The notes beneath the pieces were generated by a model. The model did not search any database. It was not told the origin of the DNA and saw nothing but the letters and a program-made list of their open reading frames with translations. A stretch of DNA of 64,000 nt from Rahnella bonaserana. GTDB lineage: Bacteria; Pseudomonadota; Gammaproteobacteria; Enterobacterales; Enterobacteriaceae. The stretch is taken from positions 124,001 through 188,000 of the forward strand of contig NZ_JAFMOW010000067.1 in assembly GCF_019049675.1 (NCBI RefSeq), read 5' to 3'. Position 1 is the first letter of the stretch, and each line of letters begins with the position of its first letter. A program made the translations under genes and the position numbers. Shown here one piece after another: positions 1-7,378 of the stretch.

Positions 1-192
1 TTACTGACGCTGGACACGCAACCGGTGCCGGTGACGCAACCGAGCTGCTGCACGTTTGGTGGGCCGGATATGACAGAGCTGTTTATCACGTCAGCCCGTA
101 AAAACCTCGACGCGCCGCATGCGCTGGAAGGTGCGTTACTGCATGTAGAAACCACCACGGTGGGTGCGCCGCAGAATTTGTTTAAACTGTGA
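1..192 (+). CDS. SMP-30/gluconolactonase-like protein, C-terminal fragment
   Basis: The reading frame is open from the first base and ends with TGA at 190-192, so only the last 63 residues are present. They include a cysteine pair followed by TFGGPDM and LFITSA. This resembles the last blade of the regucalcin/SMP-30 beta-propeller family, which hydrolyses sugar lactones with a bound divalent metal. The metal-binding residues and the start lie outside the window. A GC-rich hairpin follows closely. It lies next to a sugar-PTS regulon and points towards the end of the LacI repressor gene, so a role in sugar acid metabolism is plausible. The substrate cannot be inferred from this fragment. Confidence 0.7.
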   Translation, partial: LLTLDTQPVPVTQPSCCTFGGPDMTELFITSARKNLDAPHALEGALLHVETTTVGAPQNLFKL

Positions 193-202
193 TTTTACAC
201 AG

Positions 203-220
203 ACGCCGGGCAGCCGGCGT
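203..220. terminator. Hairpin between convergent genes
   Basis: ACGCCGG at 203-209 pairs with CCGGCGT at 214-220 around a 4-nt loop and is followed by TTTCCCTTCCTT. It sits between the ends of the gluconolactonase-like gene and the LacI repressor gene. It is a plausible terminator for the former; the T run is broken by C residues. Confidence 0.6.
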
Positions 221-233
221 TTCCCTTCCTTCT

Positions 234-1247
234 TCAGAACTTTGCGCTACCACAGGACTCACGGATCACCAGTGACGGGGGTAGAATGATCCGCTTCGGC
301 GGTTCATCATTGCCTTGGATGCGGCTAAACAAAAGCTGTCCGGCTTTGCGCCCTATTTCACGGGCGGCGACGGAAACCGTGGTGAGTGCTGGCTGAACCA
401 ATGAAGCTTCTGAAATATCATCAAACCCTACCAGCGCAAAATCGCGGCCAATGACTTTATCTTTTTGCCGGAGCGCGAGCATGACACCCAACGCCACAAT
501 ATCCTGATAGCACACCGCCGCCGTAATCTGCGGGAAGGCAGCAAGCAGCGCCGTACAAGCCTGTGCGCCTGAACTCTGTGTCGCTTCACAACTGATGATC
601 CATTCACTGCGCACAGGGATCTGATTTTCCAGCAATTTACTGCTATAGCCTCCCAGGCGCTGAGCGCGGGTGGAAGATCCTTCCTGCCCGCCAATAAATG
701 CGATGTTCCGGTGTCCCTGATTAAGCAGATGCTGCGTCGCTAGCTGGATGCCGAGAAAGTTATCCGTGCCCACATAATCAAACCCGCTGTCCGCCGGAGA
801 GCGAACTGCCATAATCACCGGGATCTGGCGCCGCTTAAGGCTTTCATAAAACAGCGCCGGCGTTTGTCTCGCCGCACACATCACCATACCGCTGGCATTG
901 TTTTGTAGCAGAGAATCGACAAACCGCTGCTGGCGTTGCGCTGATTCCGCCGTATTGGCCAGAAATAACATCATCTGATGACTTTCCATCTCGTCACTTA
1001 ATCCCGCCGTCATTTCTGCATAGAAAGGATTGGTGATGTCGTGCAGCAGCAACCCGACCTGATTACTGCTGCGGTTACGCAGATTCGCCGCCGTCTGGTT
1101 ATACACGTATCCCAGCTCTTCCAGCGCGGCCAGCACCCGTTTGCGGGTCACGTCCGAAATCCGCCCCTGGTTGCGCAAAACCAGTGAGACCGTTGCCGTT
1201 GAAACCTGTGCATGCGCAGCAACGTCCGCCAGCGTAATGGTTGCCAT
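234..1247 (-). CDS. LacI/GalR-family transcriptional repressor of a sugar PTS regulon
   Basis: 337 residues, the usual length of the family. The N-terminal helix-turn-helix is TLADVAAHAQVSTATVS, followed by the hinge helix and a periplasmic-binding-protein-like effector domain (NQVGLLLHDITNPFYAEM onwards). The ATG at 1247 was chosen because ACAGGAGGT stands just upstream and the DNA-binding domain starts five residues later; the longer frame upstream would add 50 residues unlike the family. It is divergent from the ManA-PTS operon. A palindrome TTAATCGATTAA, with the central CG step typical of LacI-family operators, stands before that operon, before the cupin operon and, in near-perfect form, before this gene itself. 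This suggests autoregulation and local control. The effector is unknown. Confidence 0.93.
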   Translation of the reverse strand: MATITLADVAAHAQVSTATVSLVLRNQGRISDVTRKRVLAALEELGYVYNQTAANLRNRSSNQVGLLLHDITNPFYAEMTAGLSDEMESHQMMLFLANTAESAQRQQRFVDSLLQNNASGMVMCAARQTPALFYESLKRRQIPVIMAVRSPADSGFDYVGTDNFLGIQLATQHLLNQGHRNIAFIGGQEGSSTRAQRLGGYSSKLLENQIPVRSEWIISCEATQSSGAQACTALLAAFPQITAAVCYQDIVALGVMLALRQKDKVIGRDFALVGFDDISEASLVQPALTTVSVAAREIGRKAGQLLFSRIQGNDEPPKRIILPPSLVIRESCGSAKF

Positions 1248-1287
1248 CGCAACCTCCTGTGTGAATCTTCGGTAAGAATAAGCACAA

Positions 1288-1303
1288 GATAAATCGATTA
1301 ACC
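1288..1303. promoter_or_regulatory. Probable LacI-family operator, site 1 (autoregulatory)
   Basis: GATAAATCGATTAACC matches the GGTTAATCGATTAATC pattern of the other sites, with the right half intact and the left half altered. It lies 41 bp upstream of the repressor start codon. Confidence 0.7.
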
Positions 1304-1331
1304 TAAAAATGAGCATTTTTATCATTATTTT

Positions 1332-1347
1332 CGTGAGCACTCTCACA
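1332..1347. promoter_or_regulatory. Candidate CRP site in the divergent PTS/repressor promoter region
   Basis: CGTGA-GCACTC-TCACA differs by one base from the CRP consensus TGTGA-N6-TCACA. Its position between repressor and PTS operon suits catabolite control of a sugar operon. The assignment rests on sequence match only. Confidence 0.6.
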
Positions 1348-1421
1348 ACATGTGCCCTACCCACCTGTTTTATCCGGTTTCTTGAGGTTAATCCCATTTA
1401 GCAGTCTGTTGCTGATAGAAG

Positions 1422-1433
1422 TTAATCGATTAA
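1422..1433. promoter_or_regulatory. Probable LacI-family operator, site 2 (PTS operon)
   Basis: The perfect palindrome TTAATCGATTAA lies 50 bp upstream of the first gene of the PTS operon. The same 12-mer occurs at 7288-7299 before the cupin operon. Confidence 0.8.
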
Positions 1434-1483
1434 TCTCAGTATCAGAACTGCTTAAAAATACAACACCAGAGGGAAAGCGGAAT

Positions 1484-3244
1484 ATGTCATCACCACTACG
1501 TACTGCCTCTTACGATAAATCCCCAGAGATTTGCGTTCAGGGTTTTGATCATGCCGCTTGTGAAGGATGGGAAACCATTGCCCGCACGCTTTTGCAGAAA
1601 ATTACCCAGCGTACCGCGACCAGAACCGTGCTGGTGATTGACTGCTATCCGGGCGTGGACCTCACTGAGTTGCAGAATCATCTGATTCAGTTGTTGCCAG
1701 CCAGTCTGATCGTCGATGCGGATCAGGCCAAACGCCCTGAAGGGGAAGTCCACACCCTGATCAAACGCAACCTGACTGACGATCGTGTATTTGGCGTCAT
1801 CTCATGCCATCAGTTAGAGGAGTTTTTTGACAGTGAAAAAATCAGTGAGATTCAGGCGAAAATCAACGCAGCGGAAGGTCTGGTTGTGGTGTTCGGTCCC
1901 GGTGCAGCACTGATTTCCCGTGGCGATATTCTGGTTTATGCCGATCTGGCGCGCTGGGAAATTCAGCAACGGTATCGCCGTGGCGAACTGGGTAACTGGG
2001 GCGTGAACAACGTCAATGAAGATATTTTGCGCCGCTATAAGCGCGCCTTTTTTGTTGAATGGCGCGTGTTTGACCGCCACAAAACACCGCTGCTGAAATC
2101 AGCGGATTTCATTCTCGATACCAACCGCCCACAGCATCCGGTGATGGTCTCCGGCGAAGCCTTTGACGCAGGATTGCGCCAGACCACTGCCCGGCCTTTT
2201 CGCGTCGTCCCTTTCTTTGACCCCGGCGTCTGGGGTGGTCAGTGGATGAAGCGCCAGTTTGATCTCGACCCGGAAGCCCCGAACTACGCATGGTGTTTTG
2301 ATTGCGTGCCCGAGGAAAACAGCCTGCTAATGCGCTTCGGCAACGTTCGGGTTGAGATCCCCTCTCAGGACCTGGTTTTACTCTATCCGCAGGCTCTGTT
2401 GGGAGAAAAAGTCCATGCGCGTTTTGGCGCTGAATTCCCGATTCGCTTTGATTTTCTCGATACCATCGGAGGCCAGAACCTGAGCTGCCAGGTACATCCG
2501 CTCACTGAATATATTCAGCAAAATTTTGGCATGCATTACACGCAGGATGAGAGTTATTACATTCTCGCCGCTGAGCCGGATGCAGAAGTGTATCTGGGCA
2601 CTAAAACCGGCGTCGTTCCCCAGGCAATGCTCGGGGAACTCAGAGCCGCTCAGCGGGGTGAAAAAGCCTTCGACGATGAGAAGTTCATCAACCGCTTTCC
2701 GGCCAAAGCGCACGACCATTTTCTGATACCGGCGGGCACGGTTCACTGCTCTGGCGCAGGCACAATGGTGCTGGAAATCAGCGCCACACCCTATATTTTC
2801 ACTTTCAAACTCTGGGACTGGGGACGCTTGGGCCTCGACGGGCTTCCGCGCCCGGTTCACCTTGAGCATGGTGAACAGGTTATTGACTGGCAGCGCGATA
2901 CTGCCTGGGTACAATCCCATCTGATTAACCATATCGAACCAATGGCCCAAGGCAAAGGCTGGCGCGAAGAACGAACTGGTTTACATGAACGCGAGTTCAT
3001 TGAAACCCGCCGCCACTGGTTCAGTGAGGCCGTCGATCATCATACTGAAGGCCGCGTCAACGTTCTGAATCTGGTTCAGGGTGACGAAGCCATTGTTGAA
3101 AGCCCGGATCACTGCTTCGAACCTTTCACCGTCCATTACGCTGAAACCTTTATTGTTCCTGCTGCGGTGGGCGCCTACCGCATCCGGCCAGTTCACCCGG
3201 ACGGGAAAACGCTGGCAACACTCAAAGCCTGGGTAAGGGGATAA
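1484..3244 (+). CDS. Mannose-6-phosphate isomerase-like protein with N-terminal extra domain
   Basis: 586 residues, far longer than the roughly 390 of E. coli ManA. Residues from about 240 onwards carry type I phosphomannose isomerase features: CQVHP (Gln336, His338), DESYYIL (Glu356) and PAGTVHCSG (His421), which together give the four metal ligands of the cupin site. Residues 45-235 form an extra domain of alternating strands and helices (RTVLVIDCYPG, LIVDADQAKRP, EGLVVVFGPGAAL). It recalls a nucleotide-kinase fold, but no intact Walker A loop is visible, so this is tentative. The ATG at 1484 follows AGAGGGAAAG and lies downstream of the operator; an earlier in-frame ATG at 1352 would place the operator inside the gene. 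It is the first gene of an operon with a mannose-family PTS, GTG of the next gene following after 2 bases. It probably isomerises the phosphorylated sugar made by that PTS. Confidence 0.85.
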   Translation: MSSPLRTASYDKSPEICVQGFDHAACEGWETIARTLLQKITQRTATRTVLVIDCYPGVDLTELQNHLIQLLPASLIVDADQAKRPEGEVHTLIKRNLTDDRVFGVISCHQLEEFFDSEKISEIQAKINAAEGLVVVFGPGAALISRGDILVYADLARWEIQQRYRRGELGNWGVNNVNEDILRRYKRAFFVEWRVFDRHKTPLLKSADFILDTNRPQHPVMVSGEAFDAGLRQTTARPFRVVPFFDPGVWGGQWMKRQFDLDPEAPNYAWCFDCVPEENSLLMRFGNVRVEIPSQDLVLLYPQALLGEKVHARFGAEFPIRFDFLDTIGGQNLSCQVHPLTEYIQQNFGMHYTQDESYYILAAEPDAEVYLGTKTGVVPQAMLGELRAAQRGEKAFDDEKFINRFPAKAHDHFLIPAGTVHCSGAGTMVLEISATPYIFTFKLWDWGRLGLDGLPRPVHLEHGEQVIDWQRDTAWVQSHLINHIEPMAQGKGWREERTGLHEREFIETRRHWFSEAVDHHTEGRVNVLNLVQGDEAIVESPDHCFEPFTVHYAETFIVPAAVGAYRIRPVHPDGKTLATLKAWVRG

Positions 3245-3246
3245 CC

Positions 3247-3675
3247 GTGATTCATGTCATTTTAGCCACCCACGGCAAACTCGCTGAAGGACTTCTGGAC
3301 AGCGCAAGGATGGTTTACGGCGAACTGGCGCGGACCTCTTCCGTCAGCCTGCGGGAAGAAGGCGGCATTGAAACCTTTAAACAGGAATTTGCCCATGAAA
3401 TTGAACTCAGAAGTCAGCAAGCCGACGGCATTCTGGTGCTGTGCGATATGCAATCCGGTACGCCGTGGAACGTGGCGTGCTGTCATGCTTTTTCCCCGGA
3501 CACACTCAGACCTGTGGCCGTTATCTGCGGCGTAAATTTCCCTATGCTGCTGATGAGCATGGATTATATCGGTGACAACGATGTCTTTGATGTTGCCAAA
3601 ACTCTGGTCCGGCAAGCAGCAGAGACGATGTGTTGCGCCACACCACCGCTCGCACAATCCGACGAAGAATTCTAA
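3247..3675 (+). CDS. PTS mannose/fructose/sorbose family EIIA component
   Basis: 142 residues of the EIIA-Man fold. The N-terminal IHVILATHGKLAEGLL contains the conserved phosphoacceptor His9, which takes phosphate from HPr. LVLCDMQSGTPWNVA matches the second conserved block (D-x-x-x-G-T-P). The start is GTG, preceded by AAGGGG in the end of the upstream gene, a spacing typical of translational coupling. EIIA and EIIB are separate genes here, unlike E. coli ManX where they are fused. It acts in the cytoplasm. Confidence 0.93.
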   Translation: MIHVILATHGKLAEGLLDSARMVYGELARTSSVSLREEGGIETFKQEFAHEIELRSQQADGILVLCDMQSGTPWNVACCHAFSPDTLRPVAVICGVNFPMLLMSMDYIGDNDVFDVAKTLVRQAAETMCCATPPLAQSDEEF

Positions 3676-3684
3676 GGAGTCATT

Positions 3685-4179
3685 ATGGCTTTATCTTTTG
3701 TACGCATCGATGACCGGGTCATTCATGGGCAACTGGTGACCCGCTGGGCGAAAGAATTACCCTGCGACGGCATTGTGGCTATTGATGACGAGGTGGCCGC
3801 TGACCCGCTGCTCTCTTCTGTAATGAAAGGGGCGGTTTCTGATACCAAGGTCTGGCTTTTCGACATCGCCACGGCTATCGCCAAATTACCCAAAGTGATC
3901 GCCAGCGATAAACGCTATTTCGTTATCGGAAAATCGCCGGTGACTCTGCAGCGTCTGGCACAGGCCGGAATTGATCTCACCAATCTGAATAAAAAAATCA
4001 ATGTCGGCCCGATGAGCTCACGCAGCAATACACAGGTCATTGGCCCCAATCAGTCAGTGAATCCGCAAGAAATAGAAGCTTTCAACTATCTCAGTGAACT
4101 CGGACACCGGATCGAATTTCGACTGGTACCCGATAGCAGCTTTTATACGTGGCAGGATGCCCAAAAAAAACTCAATTAA
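3685..4179 (+). CDS. PTS mannose/fructose/sorbose family EIIB component
   Basis: 164 residues. The N-terminal FVRIDDRVIHGQ contains His14, the phosphorylated histidine typical of mannose-family EIIB; other PTS families use cysteine. EIIB takes phosphate from EIIA and passes it to the sugar bound by EIIC/EIID at the inner membrane. The ATG follows TAAGGAG at good spacing and begins 9 bases after the EIIA stop. It is similar to the sorbose/fructose branch (SorB-like), but the substrate cannot be read from the sequence. Confidence 0.93.
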   Translation: MALSFVRIDDRVIHGQLVTRWAKELPCDGIVAIDDEVAADPLLSSVMKGAVSDTKVWLFDIATAIAKLPKVIASDKRYFVIGKSPVTLQRLAQAGIDLTNLNKKINVGPMSSRSNTQVIGPNQSVNPQEIEAFNYLSELGHRIEFRLVPDSSFYTWQDAQKKLN

Positions 4180-4191
4180 CAGGGGTGGCTT

Positions 4192-4989
4192 ATGTGGTTT
4201 GAAGCAACACTTATCGGGATCTTGTGTTATCTCGGCGCGCTCAGTACTCCGTGGCTTTTGGGCCTGACTGGAGGCTGGTACACCATCACCCGCCCCTTAG
4301 TCTCGGGTATGTTAGTCGGCCTGATCCTGGGCGATGTGACGACCGGCATTATCATCGGCGTGGCCGTTCAGGCAGTGTATATCGCACTGGTAACGCCGGG
4401 AGGATCGATGCCTTCCGATCTCAACTTTGTCGCTTTCCCGGCGATCGCATTAGGGATCTTATCCGGTAAAGGCACTGATGTCGCCGTCGCGCTGGCAGCC
4501 ACCATTGGTATTGCAGGTACCATCCTGTTCAACGCTATGATGGTTCTGAACTCCTACTGGAATCACCGTGCTGACGTTTCGCTGGAAAAAGGCGACGATC
4601 GCGGCGTCTATTTCAACAGCGCAATCGGCCCTCAGATCACCAACTTTTTACTCAGATTCATCCCTACCTTTATTGCCGTGTTTTTCGGTGCACAGTACAT
4701 CAGCGCCTTTATGGACAGCCTGCCGGCGATGATGATTACCACCATGAACGTGGTCGGTGGCATTCTGCCTGCGGTTGGGATCGCCATCCTCCTCAAACAG
4801 ATTATAAAAAGCTACACGCTGTGGATTTATTTTCTGGTGGGTTTCATCTGCATCGTCTTTTTGCATCTGAATATGGTGGCACTGGTCATCGTCGGTGCCT
4901 TGTTGTCTTTGATTCACTATAACTACAAGCCGGAGCCGGTCAGCGCCAGCGCATCACCGGCACCCGCTGATGACGAGGATGAATTCTGA
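4192..4989 (+). CDS. PTS mannose/fructose/sorbose family EIIC permease
   Basis: 265 residues, mostly hydrophobic with several membrane segments and the family signature PGGSMPSDLNFVAFPAIA around residues 65-85. EIIC forms the sugar channel together with EIID in the inner membrane. The C-terminal tail is rich in Ser, Pro, Ala and Asp/Glu and lies outside the membrane domain. The ATG follows AGGGGTGG. The stop codon overlaps the EIID start (TGATG), which shows tight coupling of the two membrane partners. Confidence 0.93.
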   Translation: MWFEATLIGILCYLGALSTPWLLGLTGGWYTITRPLVSGMLVGLILGDVTTGIIIGVAVQAVYIALVTPGGSMPSDLNFVAFPAIALGILSGKGTDVAVALAATIGIAGTILFNAMMVLNSYWNHRADVSLEKGDDRGVYFNSAIGPQITNFLLRFIPTFIAVFFGAQYISAFMDSLPAMMITTMNVVGGILPAVGIAILLKQIIKSYTLWIYFLVGFICIVFLHLNMVALVIVGALLSLIHYNYKPEPVSASASPAPADDEDEF

Positions 4990-5810
4990 TGAATAGCGCA
5001 CCGGTTTTACTTGATAAGAAGGATCTGCGCCGCTGCTGGCGGGCATGGATGATGTACAACCTTTCGTCCATGAGTTTTGAGCGACTGGAGTCTTTTGGTT
5101 TTTGTCTGGGCATGATGCCTGCTATCAAAAAGCTTTACCGCGATCCTAAAGAACGTATTGAAGCCATGCGCCGCCACGCATCTTTTTATAATACTGAACC
5201 GCAAATCGGCGCGATTGTTAATGGTATGGCCGTAGGGTTAGAAGAGAAAAAAGCCAACGGTGAACCGATTGATGGCGAAGCGATCAACACTCTGAAAGTC
5301 GGGCTGATGGGGCCGATAGCCGGTATCGGAGATTCGATGATCCCCGGAATGCTCATCCCAATTTTACTCAGTATTGGTATGGCGCTTGCCGCCGGTGGCA
5401 GCATTATCGGTCCGCTGTTTTACATCCTCTCCTTTAACGCGATTATGATCGGCGGTTCCTACTGGCTTTTCATGAAAGGTTACCGGATGGGATCGGGTTC
5501 GGTAGAAATGCTGGTCAGCAACAAGTCGAATAAAGCGCGTGAGGCGCTCTCCTTGTTGGGAGTATTCGTCATGGGCGGCGTAGCGGCCAGCTATGTCAAA
5601 CTGGGAACCAACCTGGAGTTCGTCACGAAAGATGGCGTAAATATCCATGTGCAGCAAATGATTGACGGCATTTTCCCTCAGCTGATGCCATTGCTGGTGG
5701 TGGTGGGGGTCTGGTATTTCATGGCTAAACGCGGGTTATCCCCGGTGAAAGCGATGTTAAGTTTACTGGTTCTGGCAGCCCTTGGCGTCGCGTTGGGCGT
5801 GTTTGGGTAA
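4989..5810 (+). CDS. PTS mannose/fructose/sorbose family EIID permease
   Basis: 273 residues. The N-terminal soluble part LSSMSFERLESFGFCLGMMP is the EIID-family signature. It continues with PQIGAIVNGMAVGLEEKKA and the membrane part GLMGPIAGIGDSMIPGM. EIID is found only in mannose-family PTS and works with EIIC in transport. It starts within the EIIC stop codon and is the last gene before a strong bidirectional hairpin. Confidence 0.94.
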   Translation: MNSAPVLLDKKDLRRCWRAWMMYNLSSMSFERLESFGFCLGMMPAIKKLYRDPKERIEAMRRHASFYNTEPQIGAIVNGMAVGLEEKKANGEPIDGEAINTLKVGLMGPIAGIGDSMIPGMLIPILLSIGMALAAGGSIIGPLFYILSFNAIMIGGSYWLFMKGYRMGSGSVEMLVSNKSNKAREALSLLGVFVMGGVAASYVKLGTNLEFVTKDGVNIHVQQMIDGIFPQLMPLLVVVGVWYFMAKRGLSPVKAMLSLLVLAALGVALGVFG

Positions 5811-5835
5811 AGAGTAAAACATTCATTTTGAGATA

Positions 5836-5866
5836 AAACGGGCGACATATTGATTCGCCCGTTTTT
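5836..5866. terminator. Bidirectional terminator between the PTS and cupin operons
   Basis: AAACGGGCGA (5836-5845) pairs with TCGCCCGTTT (5855-5864). A T run on one strand and an A run on the other serve both convergent operons. Confidence 0.85.
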
Positions 5867-5884
5867 ATTGGATTTTCCGTTACG

Positions 5885-6670
5885 TCAGGGAACAAAGTTC
5901 ACCCATTTATTCGCTACGCTCCCCGGATCAGAGATGAACTGGAAGCGCGCCGGATTTTGTTCAAACTGCCGGTAAAGCGGCTCATCCGTAATACCAAATT
6001 CTACATATTGCCTGGGATGCGTCGCATATAAACGGGTCGGCGAATAATGAGGATTTTGCTGCCAAGTAATGTGATCACCCTGCAACAACGGATACCAGGC
6101 TAAACCTTTACGCTGACGAACGGCATCATATTCAAAGCCATACTCGCGATCGCACCAGGCCGCAAAAGTCAGCGGCACATGAGGGTCGGCGGAGATAGTG
6201 GCATGCGCCCAACCCGGTGGCACCAGCACTTTATCTCCCGGCGCGGCATGGATAGCAAAACAGCGGCCCGGCTCCTGCTCCACATACTCCTGCATGTAAA
6301 TCACCGCCTTTCCCTGCCAGATTTCATAAAGTTCCGGCGGCGACCACCCGCTGTGCTGGCTGATACGGTGAATATGCCCCTGACTGCGAACCGGTTCATC
6401 TCCCAGACGTCCTGAGGCATAGGTCACCAGGCCAAAGAGCAGCATCCGGTTTTGTAATTCCTGATGATGGATTTTGCGCGCGACATCCATGGCAATGACG
6501 TAGACATGCTCCGGCCCGTCACAGGCGGGATCGCGCAGTGAAGGCCGGATCTGATCCAGCGTTCGGAACTCCGGCACTGGCCCCATGACATCTTCATGGT
6601 AAATAAATCCCATTGGCTGCTGCGTAATACTCAGCGGCAACCCGAAATCCTGAAAGCTGGAATCAGTCAC
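5885..6670 (-). CDS. Cupin-type glucose-6-phosphate isomerase-like protein
   Basis: 261 residues. The cupin motif is GHIH (His99, His101), a glutamate in the following PPELYEIW stretch, and PPGWAHA (His156), matching the metal ligands of the archaeal/bacterial cupin phosphoglucose isomerase family (GPI domain), which interconverts glucose 6-phosphate and fructose 6-phosphate. The GTG at 6670 was chosen because GGAGG precedes it and because its frame overlaps the end of the upstream gene by 8 bases, a coupling arrangement. A longer frame to 6751 would run deep into that gene. It is the second gene of a two-gene operon under the same palindromic operator as the PTS operon. The true substrate may be another hexose or ketose phosphate. 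Confidence 0.8.
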   Translation of the reverse strand: MTDSSFQDFGLPLSITQQPMGFIYHEDVMGPVPEFRTLDQIRPSLRDPACDGPEHVYVIAMDVARKIHHQELQNRMLLFGLVTYASGRLGDEPVRSQGHIHRISQHSGWSPPELYEIWQGKAVIYMQEYVEQEPGRCFAIHAAPGDKVLVPPGWAHATISADPHVPLTFAAWCDREYGFEYDAVRQRKGLAWYPLLQGDHITWQQNPHYSPTRLYATHPRQYVEFGITDEPLYRQFEQNPARFQFISDPGSVANKWVNFVP

Positions 6671-7241
6671 TGGCGACCTCCAGTGACACTTTGCCCTCGC
6701 GATCATACACCCGGATCCGAAAGCCATCGGATTGCAAACTCTGGTAATCATGCCCTGCGATAACAGGCCAGACGGCCAGAGCTGAAAGAATATCGTGGCC
6801 GGTATTCACCAGACGGTGAGCCGTAAAAGAAGGGATATGATGAACGCTGCCAGCAAAAACGTATTCCGCATATGCAGGGGCATTCTCTGGCTGTAGCAAT
6901 AAAACCCCTTTACCCCGCAGGCCAAAATAAAATTCAGCCTGCTCACGGCGCTGATGGAAATGCCCGCGTGTCATGAAAAACTCATCCCCCACTTTGCCAG
7001 GCATCAGGTGAGTCGTGCCGGTGTGGAGTTCTCCTTCCTGCTGGGGTGATACCAGCATTTCAACGCAGTAAACCTCAAAATCTTCTGGCAGTGCCTGGCG
7101 TGCTGCATCATCTGAAAACACGCCTGCCAGATCGCGGATGCAGGTCGATTTGTGCTGAACATTTTCGGCATCAAAGTGCCCGGTCTGCAGGTCAACCCAC
7201 CCGGAAAAATTAGGACTCGCAGTAAACTCTACATTTCGCAT
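6663..7241 (-). CDS. Second cupin-type phosphoglucose isomerase-like protein
   Basis: 192 residues, the common size of the cupin phosphoglucose isomerase family (about 190). The full ligand set is visible: GHFH (His94, His96), QAEFYFG (Glu103) and TAHRL (His142). LMPGKVGDEFFMTRGHFH fits the family signature. It is only distantly similar to the following 261-residue gene, so the pair is not a recent duplication. It is the first gene of the operon, 46 bp downstream of a perfect TTAATCGATTAA operator. It probably acts on a phosphorylated sugar delivered by the nearby PTS. Confidence 0.85.
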   Translation of the reverse strand: MRNVEFTASPNFSGWVDLQTGHFDAENVQHKSTCIRDLAGVFSDDAARQALPEDFEVYCVEMLVSPQQEGELHTGTTHLMPGKVGDEFFMTRGHFHQRREQAEFYFGLRGKGVLLLQPENAPAYAEYVFAGSVHHIPSFTAHRLVNTGHDILSALAVWPVIAGHDYQSLQSDGFRIRVYDREGKVSLEVASD

Positions 7242-7276
7242 CTGTAAACTCCGCCCAAGGAAAAACAGACACTTTC

Positions 7277-7282
7277 ATTATA
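7277..7282 (-). promoter_or_regulatory. -10 box of the cupin operon
   Basis: A perfect TATAAT on the minus strand, 35 bp upstream of the first cupin gene. The operator at 7288-7299 fills the spacer upstream of it, so a bound repressor would block RNA polymerase. The -35 hexamer is poor. Confidence 0.65.
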
Positions 7283-7287
7283 AAAGG

Positions 7288-7299
7288 TTAATCGATTAA
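7288..7299. promoter_or_regulatory. Probable LacI-family operator, site 3 (cupin operon)
   Basis: Perfect TTAATCGATTAA within GGTTAATCGATTAATC, identical to the PTS-operon site about 5.9 kb away. Confidence 0.8.
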
Positions 7300-7315
7300 T
7301 CTCTATGCAATGAAA

Positions 7316-7348
7316 TGAAAAATGGGATGCCGGTCAGGGCATCCCATT
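7316..7348 (-). terminator. Terminator of the ribF-ispH operon
   Basis: AATGGGATGCC (7321-7331) pairs with GGCATCCCATT (7338-7348). On the minus strand a T-rich stretch follows. It stands 30 bp after the ispH stop. Confidence 0.8.
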
Positions 7349-7378
7349 CTCTGAAACAAAAGTCTGAAAGCTTTTATA

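Noticed and set aside
1352-1483. 44-codon N-terminal extension of the ManA-like gene
   Set aside because: It would place the operator inside the coding sequence and lacks a ribosome site; the ATG at 1484 is better.
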